Shown in pieces: positions 8,749 through 17,130 of a stretch of 64,000 nucleotides of DNA (positions are counted from its first letter, which is position 1; each line of letters opens with the position of its first letter). The stretch is taken from positions 1,426,001 through 1,490,000 of the forward strand of contig NZ_JQLQ01000002.1 of NCBI RefSeq assembly GCF_000744285.1, given 5' to 3'. The DNA comes from Carnobacterium pleistocenium FTR1 (GTDB taxonomy: Bacteria; Bacillota; Bacilli; Lactobacillales; Carnobacteriaceae). A model generated the notes under the pieces. That model was not told the DNA's origin, did not search any database, and worked only from the letters and a program-made list of their open reading frames with translations. The position numbers and the translations under genes are program-made.

Positions 8749-10077
8749 GTGAACCTATCAGTGGAAAATAAATTGACATTAAAGAAACCAAAAAAAATTG
8801 TTTCATTGTTGCTCATTGCCTTATTTATCGGGTTAACCGCTTTTGCTACAGTCGTCCTTGCTAATCAAGGAACGATCAAAGTCGATGCAAGTGTGGTCAA
8901 TGTTCGAACGGGGCCAGGTCTATCTTATGACATTATGACCCAAGTTACTGGTGGAGAAAAAGTCACCATGTTATCAGAGGAAAATGAGTGGTACAAAGTA
9001 CGTTTGAGCAATGACCAGATTGGCTGGATAGCGAGTTGGCTCATTGAGAATACCGAGGTAAGTGCTGCAACCAATAAAATGGGAATCGTTACAGGTCAAG
9101 AGGTAAACATTCGTACTGAAAGCAATATTAACTCTGATATTCTTGGAAAAGTAACAAATGGGACGGAGTTGACCGTTCTGTTTCAACAAGAAGGTTGGAC
9201 TCAAGTTCAATACAATGGACAAGTTGCTTGGATAAGTTCTGATTTAATTGAAATTTCCGAAACTGCAACTGAAACAACGACTGTTGCGGTTGCAAAAGAC
9301 GATTCTGCAACAATTCAAACAGTTACAACTCGTAGTGCTGGTACAAATATCCGAAATAGTGCTTCAATCAGCAGTTCAGTTGTCGAAACTGCTGAAAAAG
9401 GTGAAAGTTTCAATTACCTTTCTACAGAAGGTGATTGGTATCAAGTAGAATTACCGGATGGCCAAACAGGTTACGTAGCCAATTGGGTAGTAGACTTATC
9501 AGCTGACCAAACACCTGCTCCCACAGCTAGTGTCACTTCATTAGCAGAAGCTACTATTGTCATTGATGCAGGACACGGTGGAAATGATCCCGGCGCTTTA
9601 GCAAATACTTTTCTCGAAAAAGAAGTCACTTTAAGTACGGCTAAACTGGTTGCTAATCGATTGCGTGATGCTGGAGCAAATGTTATTTTGACTCGTTCAG
9701 ATGATGAATTTCTTAGTTTAGATGAGCGAACGGTTATCAGTAATCAATCTAATGCAGATGTATTTATCAGTTTACACTATGATTCAACTGAAACTGCAAA
9801 CGAGATCAGTGGAACTACAACCTATTATTACCACGATAAAGACATTCCTTTAGCTGAAATTATTAGTACCAATTTCCAACAAAATGGTATATTGCCTAAT
9901 AATGACATCCGCTTTGGCGATTTCTATGTCACAAGAGAAAATACTCAAGCCGCGATTTTGATTGAATTAGGCTATCTAAATAATGATGTGGACCAACTCA
10001 CGGTCAATTCATCCACTTATCAATCATCTGTGTCTGAAATCATTTATCAATCATTAAACCAGTATTTTATCCCATAA
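8749..10077 (+). CDS. N-acetylmuramoyl-L-alanine amidase with three SH3b domains
   Basis: 442 residues. After a signal or anchor segment (about residues 18-39) come three bacterial SH3 repeats, each with the VNVRTGPG/VNIRTES/TNIRNSA signature, at roughly 45-105, 115-172 and 195-250. The C-terminal Amidase_3 domain starts at IVIDAGHGGNDPGA and contains DVFISLHYDS and AAILIELGYL, giving the zinc-binding His/Glu/His and catalytic Glu of family PF01520. It cleaves the bond between MurNAc and the stem peptide; SH3b repeats anchor it to the wall. I keep GTG at 8749; a second GTG at 8761 is also possible because neither has a good ribosome site. It is one of few plus-strand genes here and is monocistronic. 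Confidence 0.93.
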   Translation: MNLSVENKLTLKKPKKIVSLLLIALFIGLTAFATVVLANQGTIKVDASVVNVRTGPGLSYDIMTQVTGGEKVTMLSEENEWYKVRLSNDQIGWIASWLIENTEVSAATNKMGIVTGQEVNIRTESNINSDILGKVTNGTELTVLFQQEGWTQVQYNGQVAWISSDLIEISETATETTTVAVAKDDSATIQTVTTRSAGTNIRNSASISSSVVETAEKGESFNYLSTEGDWYQVELPDGQTGYVANWVVDLSADQTPAPTASVTSLAEATIVIDAGHGGNDPGALANTFLEKEVTLSTAKLVANRLRDAGANVILTRSDDEFLSLDERTVISNQSNADVFISLHYDSTETANEISGTTTYYYHDKDIPLAEIISTNFQQNGILPNNDIRFGDFYVTRENTQAAILIELGYLNNDVDQLTVNSSTYQSSVSEIIYQSLNQYFIP

Positions 10078-10079
10078 TT

Positions 10080-10131
10080 AAAAAGAGAACGACCAGTAGG
10101 AATCACTACTCCTACTGGTCGTTCTCTTTTT
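10080..10131. terminator. Bidirectional terminator between the amidase gene and dtd
   Basis: A perfect 22-bp inverted repeat (10080-10101 with 10110-10131) around an 8-nt loop, with A-run on one side and T-run on the other. It serves the two convergent genes. Confidence 0.95.
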
Positions 10132-10142
10132 CTAGCCTTTTT

Positions 10143-10589
10143 TTAATGTTGCTTGCTGTCGATTATAATTGTGACTGGACCATCATTTAAAAGTGAAACT
10201 TGCATATCTGCACCGAATATTCCTGTTTGAACATTTAGACCGGCTGCTTTTAATTGAGCGTTGAATGCATCGTAAATTGGAATGGCTGTGTCTGGTTTTG
10301 CAGCTTTGGTAAAACTTGGGCGGTTTCCTTTTCTTGTATTAGCATATAGTGTGAATTGAGAAATAGAAAGAATTTCTCCACCAACATCTTCTATGCTTAA
10401 ATTCATTTTCCCTTGAGAATCTTCAAAAATACGCATTTTTCTGATCTTGCGTACTAGGTAATCGATGTCTTCTTTTTGATCTTCTTCTTCTATCCCAACT
10501 AACAATACCAATCCATGAGAGATTTTACCCACAATCGCTCCTTCGATACTAACACTTGCTTCTTTGGTTCTCTGAATAACGATTTTCAT
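10143..10589 (-). CDS. dtd: D-aminoacyl-tRNA deacylase
   Basis: 148 residues from the ATG at 10589, the usual family start [20 protein letters not shown] lies 9 nt upstream. A longer frame begins 33 nt earlier but has no support. The DTD signatures are present: [17 protein letters not shown], which holds the catalytic SQxT motif, and the cross-subunit GPVTI motif near the C-terminus. The enzyme removes D-amino acids (and glycine) from mischarged tRNA. It follows relA in the same direction, the common rel-dtd arrangement in Firmicutes, although a hairpin lies between them. Confidence 0.96.
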   Translation of the reverse strand: MKIVIQRTKEASVSIEGAIVGKISHGLVLLVGIEEEDQKEDIDYLVRKIRKMRIFEDSQGKMNLSIEDVGGEILSISQFTLYANTRKGNRPSFTKAAKPDTAIPIYDAFNAQLKAAGLNVQTGIFGADMQVSLLNDGPVTIIIDSKQH

Positions 10590-10626
10590 TTTTACGGACC
10601 ACCTTAAAAATTTTGATTTCAACTAT

Positions 10627-10675
10627 AAAAAAAAACAGAAAATTGTCTCAAAAGACAGACAACTTTCTGTTTTTT
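10627..10675 (-). terminator. Terminator-like hairpin between relA and dtd
   Basis: An A-rich/T-rich stem built on AAAAAACAGAAA and TTTCTGTTTTTT with an inner TTGTCT/AGACAA section. On the minus strand it ends in a T run 12 nt past the relA stop; it may only partly stop transcription into dtd. Confidence 0.65.
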
Positions 10676-10687
10676 AATCACTATTGA

Positions 10688-12898
10688 TTAGGATGACATT
10701 CTTTTTACATTGTAGACATCAGGAATAGATTTAATCTTTTCAACGATTTTATCTAGTTGATAGATATTTTGAATGCCCACTGTTAATGTAATAGTAGCCA
10801 TTTTATCATTATCTACTTTTCCATTTACATTATTTAAATTTTTTGTCATACTATTCACAACTTGTAAGACTTCGTTTAATAAACCAGAACGATTATAGCC
10901 AATAATTTGTAATTCAGCATTATAATCTTGGCTTTTAGACGTAGCTTCTTCCCATTCAACTTCAATTAAGCGATTTTCTGCATCTTTTGCTACAAGGACA
11001 TTAGGGCAATTCTTTCGGTGAATCGAAACGCCTCGCCCTTTTGTAATGTATCCAACGATTTCATCACCTGGTACAGGGTTACAACAGCGACTAATGCGAA
11101 TAAGCAAATTGTCGATTCCTTGAATGACAATACCGCCTTCGTGTTTTACCTTGATCTTCTCAGGCTCTTTTTTAGTTTTCGCTTCACTTGATGTAACTTC
11201 TTGGACTTTCTTTTCATTTTCTCGCTCTTTGCGTTCTTTTTCCGTTAAGCGATTAGCGATTGCAAGAGCCGTTAATTCACCAAACCCTACTGCAGCAAAT
11301 AAATCATCTTCTGTTGTAAAATTGAAGCGTTCTAAAAGCATCTTCACATTAGTTTTCGTCAAGAAATTTTTAGGCTGGAATTGCATGTCATGCAATTGCT
11401 TTTCAAGCATATCTCGGCCTTTTACAATATTAGCTTCGCGATCTTGCAGTTTGAAGAAACGTTTGATTTTATTTTTGGCTTTGCTAGTGGATACTAAGTT
11501 GATCCAATCTCGGCTTGGTCCGTATGAATTTGTAGACGTCATTATTTCAATGATATCTCCCGTTTTCAATTTATAATTTAAGGGAACAATTTTACCATTT
11601 ACTTTAGCACCAATTGTCTTATTGCCTATTTCTGTATGGATATTAAAGGCAAAGTCTAACGGACCGGCTCCAGAAGGTAATTCGCTGACGTCTCCTTTTG
11701 GTGTGAAAACATACACTTTATCTTTGAAAATATCTTCTTTAACACTTGCCATAAAATCACTAGCATCTTTTGAATCATCTTGTAAATCGATAATATCACT
11801 AAACCAGGCTAATTTATTGCCTTCTGGATTGCCTTCAACTTTTTTAGTGATACCTTCTTTGTATGCCCAGTGAGCTGCAACCCCATACTCAGCAACTGCA
11901 TGCATTTCTTTTGTCCGAATTTGAACTTCTATAGGTTTACCATATTGTCCAATAACCGTAGTGTGGATCGATTGATACATATTTGCTTTTGGCATAGCAA
12001 TGTAATCTTTAAATCGACCGGGCATTGGTTTCCACCGGGTATGAATTGCTCCTAATACAGCATAGCAATCCTTTATTGAATCCACAATGACACGAATCGC
12101 TAATAAATCATAAATTTGATCAAATTGTTTTTTCTGATCGCGCATTTTGCGATAGATAGAATAAATATGTTTCGGTCTACCCGTGATATCTGCCGATATG
12201 TTTAATTCTTCAACGGATTCTTGAATTTTTGAAATGGAGTCAGAAATATAAGCTTCTCTTTCTTCTCTTTTAGAATTCATTAAATGAACAATGCGATAAT
12301 ATTGTTGCGGGTTCAAATAACGCAAGGAAGTATCTTCTAATTCCCATTTAATTAAATTAATCCCTAATCGATGAGCCAGCGGTGCATAAACTTCAAGTGT
12401 TTCATTTGCAATTTGTCGTTGCTTTTCGGGTCTATGAAATTTTAGTGTCCGCAGATTATGCAAACGGTCAGCTAATTTAACCATGATCACTCTTAAGTCT
12501 TTTGCCATTGCCAACAACATTTTACGGTGATTTTCTGCTTGTTGTTCTTCATGTGATTGAAATTTTATTTTCCCTAATTTGGTAACACCATCTACAAGCA
12601 TAGCTACTTCAGGAGAAAATTCTCTTGAAATATCTTCAAAGGTATATTCAGTATCTTCTACAACATCATGAAGAAATCCGGTTGCTACTGTTACAGGATC
12701 CATTTTCAATTCTGCTAAAATACCAGCAACTTGTATCGGATGGATTATATACTGCTCACCTGATTTTCTGAACTGGTCCTTATGAGCATTTGTGGCAAAA
12801 TCACAAGCCTTTTTGACAAAAGCCACATGACTGCTATTCATATAAGTAACGGTTAAGGCAATTACTTCTTGTGCAGTATAATCTTTATTTTTGGGCAT
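10688..12898 (-). CDS. relA: Bifunctional (p)ppGpp synthetase/hydrolase Rel
   Basis: 736 residues, the full length of a Rel (RSH) protein. Domain order: HD hydrolase with H77-D78 in FLHDVVEDTEYTF, synthetase domain with YRKMRDQ, YDLLAIRVIV and the KANMYQSIHTTV segment, a TGS domain (VYVFTPKGDVSELPSGAGPLDFA), then a zinc-finger/helical region with SRCCNPVPGDEIVGYITKGRG split motif, and a C-terminal ACT domain. Both the hydrolase HD pair and the synthetase core look intact, so it should make and degrade (p)ppGpp in response to amino-acid starvation on the ribosome. It has its own promoter and a structured leader. Confidence 0.97.
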   Translation of the reverse strand: MPKNKDYTAQEVIALTVTYMNSSHVAFVKKACDFATNAHKDQFRKSGEQYIIHPIQVAGILAELKMDPVTVATGFLHDVVEDTEYTFEDISREFSPEVAMLVDGVTKLGKIKFQSHEEQQAENHRKMLLAMAKDLRVIMVKLADRLHNLRTLKFHRPEKQRQIANETLEVYAPLAHRLGINLIKWELEDTSLRYLNPQQYYRIVHLMNSKREEREAYISDSISKIQESVEELNISADITGRPKHIYSIYRKMRDQKKQFDQIYDLLAIRVIVDSIKDCYAVLGAIHTRWKPMPGRFKDYIAMPKANMYQSIHTTVIGQYGKPIEVQIRTKEMHAVAEYGVAAHWAYKEGITKKVEGNPEGNKLAWFSDIIDLQDDSKDASDFMASVKEDIFKDKVYVFTPKGDVSELPSGAGPLDFAFNIHTEIGNKTIGAKVNGKIVPLNYKLKTGDIIEIMTSTNSYGPSRDWINLVSTSKAKNKIKRFFKLQDREANIVKGRDMLEKQLHDMQFQPKNFLTKTNVKMLLERFNFTTEDDLFAAVGFGELTALAIANRLTEKERKERENEKKVQEVTSSEAKTKKEPEKIKVKHEGGIVIQGIDNLLIRISRCCNPVPGDEIVGYITKGRGVSIHRKNCPNVLVAKDAENRLIEVEWEEATSKSQDYNAELQIIGYNRSGLLNEVLQVVNSMTKNLNNVNGKVDNDKMATITLTVGIQNIYQLDKIVEKIKSIPDVYNVKRMSS

Positions 12899-12972
12899 CT
12901 TGTCACCTTCTTTTCATTTATCACTAATTAAGTCTTATGCTCGATTTCAGTTCAAATCAATGAGTATAAAAT

Positions 12973-12993
12973 AAGCACTCCAACTGAGTGCTT
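12973..12993 (-). promoter_or_regulatory. Hairpin in the 5' leader of relA
   Basis: An 8-bp stem AAGCACTC/GAGTGCTT with a 5-nt loop, followed on the minus strand by TTATTTTAT. It starts about 15 nt after the predicted transcription start and lies 75 nt before the relA ATG, so it may act as an early attenuator or a 5' stabilising hairpin. The role is inference. Nothing else stands out between 12899 and 13100. Confidence 0.5.
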
Positions 12994-13013
12994 CAAATAC
13001 TGATTCACCCTAC

Positions 13014-13042
13014 ATTATACTCATATTAGAGATAAATTTCAA
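13014..13042 (-). promoter_or_regulatory. relA promoter
   Basis: TTGAAA (complement of 13037-13042), 17-bp spacer, TATAAT (complement of 13014-13019). It lies between the deoC terminator and the relA leader hairpin. Confidence 0.75.
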
Positions 13043-13105
13043 TACTAATAGAAAAATCAAATAAAACAGTCTTTATTTTTACTTTTGTAAATTATTCTAT
13101 GAAAA

Positions 13106-13139
13106 AAAGAATAAAAGTCGCTTCAGACTCCTATTCTTT
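13106..13139 (-). terminator. deoC terminator
   Basis: Outer stem AAAGAATA/TATTCTTT (13106-13113, 13132-13139) with an inner AGTC/GACT section; followed on the minus strand by a T run, 46 nt past the deoC stop. Confidence 0.75.
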
Positions 13140-13184
13140 CTAGCTTATTTATTCAGTTTGCTGGTTATTTTGACTTGAATTTAT

Positions 13185-13835
13185 TTATCCGTTTACGATT
13201 GCTAAGCCATTTGAAGATCCCAAACGAGTAGCTCCTGCTGCGATAAATTGTTTAGCATCTTCTTGTGTACGAACACCGCCACTTGCTTTAACACCCATAT
13301 CAGGTCCTACAGTTGCGCGCATCAATTTGATATCTTCAAGTGTTGCTCCTCCTGTTGAAAAACCAGTAGATGTTTTCACGAAATCAGCTCCAGCTTTTTT
13401 AGCCAGTTCACATGCACGTACTTTTTCTTCATCAGTCAATAAGGCTGTTTCAATGATTACTTTTGATAATGCCTTTCCTTTTGAAACAGCTACAACACTT
13501 TCAATATCGCGTTGAACTAAAGCGTCATTTCCACCTTTAAGAGCACCGATGTTGATGACCATATCTACTTCAGTTGCACCATTTTGAATCGCATTTTCTG
13601 CTTCAAAAGCCTTTACTTCAGATGTATTAGCTCCTAAAGGAAAACCAATGACTGTACATACTCTTACGTCTGTACCCTTAAGTAATTCTGCCGCTTTTTT
13701 AACCCAAGTTGGGTTTATACAAACGGACATAAAATCATACTTGGCTGCTTCTTCACAAAGCGTTTTGATTTGTGCTTCCGTTGCTTCTGGTTTTAATAAT
13801 GTGTGATCAATTGTTTTATTTAATTCGACTGTCAT
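13185..13835 (-). CDS. deoC: Deoxyribose-phosphate aldolase
   Basis: A 216-residue class I aldolase that splits 2-deoxyribose-5-phosphate into glyceraldehyde-3-phosphate and acetaldehyde in deoxynucleoside catabolism. The start [11 protein letters not shown], Asp91 in [10 protein letters not shown], and Lys154 in FVKTSTGFS (Schiff-base lysine) are all present, as is the phosphate-binding VKASGGVRT loop. Length is standard. It stands alone here, without pdp, deoB or a DeoR regulator beside it. The ATG has a weak GAGGG site. Confidence 0.97.
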   Translation of the reverse strand: MTVELNKTIDHTLLKPEATEAQIKTLCEEAAKYDFMSVCINPTWVKKAAELLKGTDVRVCTVIGFPLGANTSEVKAFEAENAIQNGATEVDMVINIGALKGGNDALVQRDIESVVAVSKGKALSKVIIETALLTDEEKVRACELAKKAGADFVKTSTGFSTGGATLEDIKLMRATVGPDMGVKASGGVRTQEDAKQFIAAGATRLGSSNGLAIVNG

Positions 13836-13873
13836 ATTATATCCCTCTTTCTTATCTTGATGATAGCATTTTC

Positions 13874-13902
13874 ATTATACTCGATTTTTTGGTTCGGAGC
13901 AA
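13874..13902 (-). promoter_or_regulatory. deoC promoter
   Basis: TTGCTC (complement of 13897-13902), 17-bp spacer, TATAAT (complement of 13874-13879), in the gap between rsmE and deoC. Confidence 0.65.
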
Positions 13903-13912
13903 AAGAAATTTC

Positions 13913-14674
13913 TTACTTATCCATTAACTCAAAGTGGTACGAAGCCGCTGCTAATGCATATAGTGGAGCGGTTTCTGTTCTTAAAATTCTTGGGCCCAAT
14001 GCACAAGGCAAAAAGCCATTCTGAATGAATGCATCTACTTCATCTTTAGATAGCCCACCTTCAGGACCAAAAATAATGAGTAACTTCCCGCCAATAGGCA
14101 GCTGCTTTAATCCTTTAACAAAATTTTGATCTTCTCCTACTTTAGCACTTTCTTCATAAGCGACTAAACAGACATCAAAGTGTTCTTTCATCTCAATCAG
14201 CTGCTTTACCGAAGCAAGTGGCTGAAGTGTTGGAATTTTTGTGCGATGCGATTGTTCAGCTGCTTCTTGTGCAATTTTTTGCAACCGCTCAATTTTTTTA
14301 ACGGCTTTTTTGGCATCCCATTTTGAAATTGAGAACGACCCTGCAAAGGGAATAAACGCACTTGCACCTAATTCTGTTCCTTTTTGGACAATCAAATCTA
14401 ACTTATCGCCCTTAGGAAGTCCACTAGCAATCGTTACCTCAATTGGCAATTCTTGTTGTCTAAGATCATCTTCGACCCAACTTAAAAGAACTCTTTTCTC
14501 TTCAATTGCATTGATTTTGGCAATAAAAGCTTTCTGATCTTTTGTTACCAGGTACACACGATGATCGACTTTCATCCGCATCACTTTTATCATATGGTGA
14601 AAACTGTCTCCATCAATTGAAATAGTTTGATTTTGATAATCTGTTAAATCTTCGTTTAAAAAATAGCGTTGCAT
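13913..14674 (-). CDS. rsmE: 16S rRNA (uracil-1498-N3)-methyltransferase
   Basis: 253 residues with the N-terminal PUA-like domain (QRYFLN start, HHMIKVMRMK) and the C-terminal SPOUT trefoil-knot domain: KGDKLDLIVQKGTELG, IIFGPEGGLSKDEVD and LGPRILRTETAPLYAL are diagnostic RsmE motifs. It methylates U1498 of 16S rRNA with S-adenosylmethionine. The gene begins on the base after the prmA stop codon, so the two are translationally coupled. It ends the mpg-DUF3013-prmA-rsmE cluster. Confidence 0.97.
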   Translation of the reverse strand: MQRYFLNEDLTDYQNQTISIDGDSFHHMIKVMRMKVDHRVYLVTKDQKAFIAKINAIEEKRVLLSWVEDDLRQQELPIEVTIASGLPKGDKLDLIVQKGTELGASAFIPFAGSFSISKWDAKKAVKKIERLQKIAQEAAEQSHRTKIPTLQPLASVKQLIEMKEHFDVCLVAYEESAKVGEDQNFVKGLKQLPIGGKLLIIFGPEGGLSKDEVDAFIQNGFLPCALGPRILRTETAPLYALAAASYHFELMDK

Positions 14675-15628
14675 TTATTCATCCTCCGCTAATGGTTTTT
14701 GAGCGACAATGCTGCACCAGTCTTTCATTTGTTGTACTTGGATGATCGTAAAGCCTTGTTTCTTTTGTTCAGAAAGAATAAGCTCTTTTTTATCCTCGAT
14801 GATTCCTGAAGTTAAAAATAGACCGCCTGGTTTCAACACTTCAAAAGCTTCCGGTATAAGTGGAATGATGATTTCTGCTAAAATATTGGCTACTACGATA
14901 TCAGCTTCGATCGTTACACCTTTCAGCAAATCATTGGCTTTTACAATAATATCTGTAGCGTAATCATTCAACTCAATGTTTTCAACGGCTGCTTTTACAG
15001 CCACATCATCTAAATCATAGGCATGAACATGCTTGGCACCTAAAGCTTTACTAGCAATACTTAATACACCTGAACCTGTCCCTACATCTAAAATGGTTTC
15101 ATCGCCACGAATATACGTTTCAAGAGCTTGTAAAGAAAGCATGGTTGTTGGATGAGTACCTGTACCAAAAGCTAAACCAGGATCTAGGCGTATCACACGT
15201 TCATCCGGATGCTGTAGCTCATACTCTTCCCAGCTTGGAACGACCGTTAGAAAGCGCGTTACTTGCAAAGGATGGTAATATTTTTTCCAAGCCGTAGCCC
15301 AGTTTTCTTCCGCAACTTCATCTACTTTCACACTATTTGGTGCAATATCTAAGCCGAATGTTTTGAGTTCATTGATTCTAAGTTTAATGTTTGGAACCAA
15401 TTCAGGTAAAAATAGCGTATCTGGAAAATAGGCTTTTATGATCACCCCTTCTTTAGAAAAATCCGCTTCATCTAATGCCCATATTTCACCAAATCCATCA
15501 TCAGGATTATTTAAAAAATCTTGTCTATCTTCAATAGCTACTCCTTGGGAACCTGATTCAATAAGAATATTCGATACAGCTTCTACAGCTTCATTTGAGG
15601 TTTGTATTTGTAATTCAATCCACTTCAT
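14675..15628 (-). CDS. prmA: Ribosomal protein L11 methyltransferase
   Basis: 317 residues, a class I SAM-dependent methyltransferase. It begins KWIELQIQTSNEAVEAVSNIL, an N-terminal L11-binding domain, and carries DPGLAFGTGTHPTT, the SAM motif ILDVGTGSGVLSIAS and the DIVVANILAEII motif, all typical for PrmA, which trimethylates L11 at several sites. The pair prmA-rsmE is common across Firmicutes. The ATG at 15628 is preceded by a weak TGGAGG within 10 nt. No deviations are seen. Confidence 0.96.
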   Translation of the reverse strand: MKWIELQIQTSNEAVEAVSNILIESGSQGVAIEDRQDFLNNPDDGFGEIWALDEADFSKEGVIIKAYFPDTLFLPELVPNIKLRINELKTFGLDIAPNSVKVDEVAEENWATAWKKYYHPLQVTRFLTVVPSWEEYELQHPDERVIRLDPGLAFGTGTHPTTMLSLQALETYIRGDETILDVGTGSGVLSIASKALGAKHVHAYDLDDVAVKAAVENIELNDYATDIIVKANDLLKGVTIEADIVVANILAEIIIPLIPEAFEVLKPGGLFLTSGIIEDKKELILSEQKKQGFTIIQVQQMKDWCSIVAQKPLAEDE

Positions 15629-15674
15629 CTTGTTGCTTTACCTCCAATTAATCATTCATTTAGTTGTGACTAGT

Positions 15675-16169
15675 TTAGTACTTTGGATAAGAAAGTTTTT
15701 CTTCGTTATAACGATTGATATCTTTTAATGTTTTGATTGTTCCATCAAAATTGGTATCGTTCCAGTTTAATTCAAATTCTTCGATTGTTGGGTCAGTAGC
15801 AAAATCTAACAAATCAGATTGTCCTTCTGTTACAACGATACGCAGTGTTTTTAAAAGTGCATCAATATATCCTTTTTCGATACCTATTTTAAAATCAACC
15901 GGGAAGGCTTTTAAGTAGTTATCCATTTGAATTTTTGATTTTTTAGGATCAAAAAGGCAGATAGCATCTTCAAATTGAATAATATCGCCTTGAGCTGTTG
16001 TTCCTTCAATGTCTTCAATCACAATATTTTCTTCATTTTTTTCAGCGAAAATCGAAAAATAAACTTCAATCGCGTGCTGTTTTTTATCCCATTCTAATTT
16101 CCAATCAAATTCAAAGTCATTTTCTTCTAACGCTTCGCCTAAATAATCTAATACTGATTCTTGTGCCAT
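15675..16169 (-). CDS. DUF3013 family protein
   Basis: 164 residues from the ATG at 16169, chosen because GGAGGCGG lies 5 nt upstream; an upstream ATG at 16289 would overlap mpg by over 100 nt and encodes an unlikely basic start. The protein is acidic, soluble, without signal peptide or membrane segments (QESVLDYLGEALEENDFEFDWKL at the start is split here by motif only). From memory it matches DUF3013, a Lactobacillales family usually beside prmA; no function is known. It sits 14 nt after mpg and 46 nt before prmA. Confidence 0.75.
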   Translation of the reverse strand: MAQESVLDYLGEALEENDFEFDWKLEWDKKQHAIEVYFSIFAEKNEENIVIEDIEGTTAQGDIIQFEDAICLFDPKKSKIQMDNYLKAFPVDFKIGIEKGYIDALLKTLRIVVTEGQSDLLDFATDPTIEEFELNWNDTNFDGTIKTLKDINRYNEEKLSYPKY

Positions 16170-16183
16170 TATTTCCGCCTCCA

Positions 16184-16807
16184 TTAGTTGATTGGTTCTT
16201 CCCAACCAAAATCTGTTTCTATTGCACCTTTTTTTCTTGATACATATGGATTTCCTACTACAGTATATCGGAGCAGTGCATCCGTCCATTCGCCTTTATT
16301 GGGGACGCCTATTCTAGGAGATGATTGAATTTTTTTAGGTGTTTTCCTTGTAGCTATATCTATGAGCAAAGGCGATTCTGCAACGGATGTCCCATCATCC
16401 AATTTAGTGATATCCATTGCCTTAGTTAGTTTTCCGGGTCCATCTGTTACTGCAAAGCCAACCTTTCCTCTTCTTTCAGACATTAGTGTTACACCTTTTA
16501 AAGGCTCAATAGCGCGTATTAAAATGGCTTCTGGTACCCCTTTTTCTTGAACAACTACATTTAGCATTAAGTGCGTGTGCATGCTGTAGACATAAATTGT
16601 TCCAGGTTCTTTATACATAGAGTCCAGACGAGGAGTCCTTTTTAAGCCATAACTATGAGCAGCTTCATCTATCTCACCTAAATAAGCTTCTGTTTCTACG
16701 ATCCAACCAGATGTCACCCCTTCATCTGTTTCTTTGATAACCAAACAACCAAGTAAATCTTGCGCTATTTCTTCCGTTGTTTTTGTTTGATCTGTCCAAA
16801 AATTCAA
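16184..16807 (-). CDS. mpg: 3-methyladenine DNA glycosylase (AAG/Mpg type)
   Basis: 207 residues. VETEAYLGEIDEAAHSY holds the catalytic Glu and the nearby Asp/His, followed by YKEPGTIYVYSMHTHLMLNVV, the DNA-intercalating Tyr region of the AAG fold, and PEAILIRAIEP and GPGKLTKAM at the 3' part. It excises alkylated purines as the first step in base excision repair. The start is TTG with AGAGGA upstream; no ATG exists nearby. It opens the operon with DUF3013, prmA and rsmE. Confidence 0.95.
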   Translation of the reverse strand: MNFWTDQTKTTEEIAQDLLGCLVIKETDEGVTSGWIVETEAYLGEIDEAAHSYGLKRTPRLDSMYKEPGTIYVYSMHTHLMLNVVVQEKGVPEAILIRAIEPLKGVTLMSERRGKVGFAVTDGPGKLTKAMDITKLDDGTSVAESPLLIDIATRKTPKKIQSSPRIGVPNKGEWTDALLRYTVVGNPYVSRKKGAIETDFGWEEPIN

Positions 16808-16954
16808 ATGTATTCCTCTTTCTAGTGTATTTCATTTTTAGTGACTAATGCTTCATTTACTAGTATACAATAAAAGAACCCTTAGATAAAAAGAAACTCA
16901 TTTCAGCTAAAGATATTTTGAAAACTAACCGGATGCCATGATCAGAAAAGAGGA

Positions 16955-17056
16955 TGGAAATCTGTTTATTTTACAAAACACGTGACTCTCTACAAACAAA
17001 CCCACTTATTCCAGAAGAATTTTTTTAAAATCACCCACATCATTTGACTTAGAGCC
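16955..17056. repeat. Degenerate copy (D) of the dispersed intergenic repeat
   Basis: The stretch from about 16990 follows the distal half of the repeat consensus (CTTATTCCAGAAGAATTTTTTT, shortened, and CATTTGACTTAGAGCC at the end), but lacks the 45-bp segment with the first CACTATTTG box. The 5' part, from about 16955, is only weakly similar. It lies between the exporter terminator and mpg. The rest of the 16808-17061 gap shows nothing recognisable. Confidence 0.5.
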
Positions 17057-17061
17057 AATTA

Positions 17062-17106
17062 AAAAAGCCTTATTGACGACGATTATCGTCTTCAATAAGG
17101 CTTTTT
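17062..17106 (-). terminator. Terminator of the marR-ABC exporter operon
   Basis: A long stem AAAAAGCCTTATTGA with TCAATAAGGCTTTTT and an inner GACGA/TCGTC helix; ends in a T run on the minus strand 25 nt past the last exporter gene. Confidence 0.9.
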
Positions 17107-17130
17107 AGTCGCTTGACCTAAAACGTACTG

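Noticed and set aside
11124-11576. 150-codon plus-strand ORF
   Set aside because: It lies wholly inside relA on the other strand and has no start signal; relA is clearly the gene.
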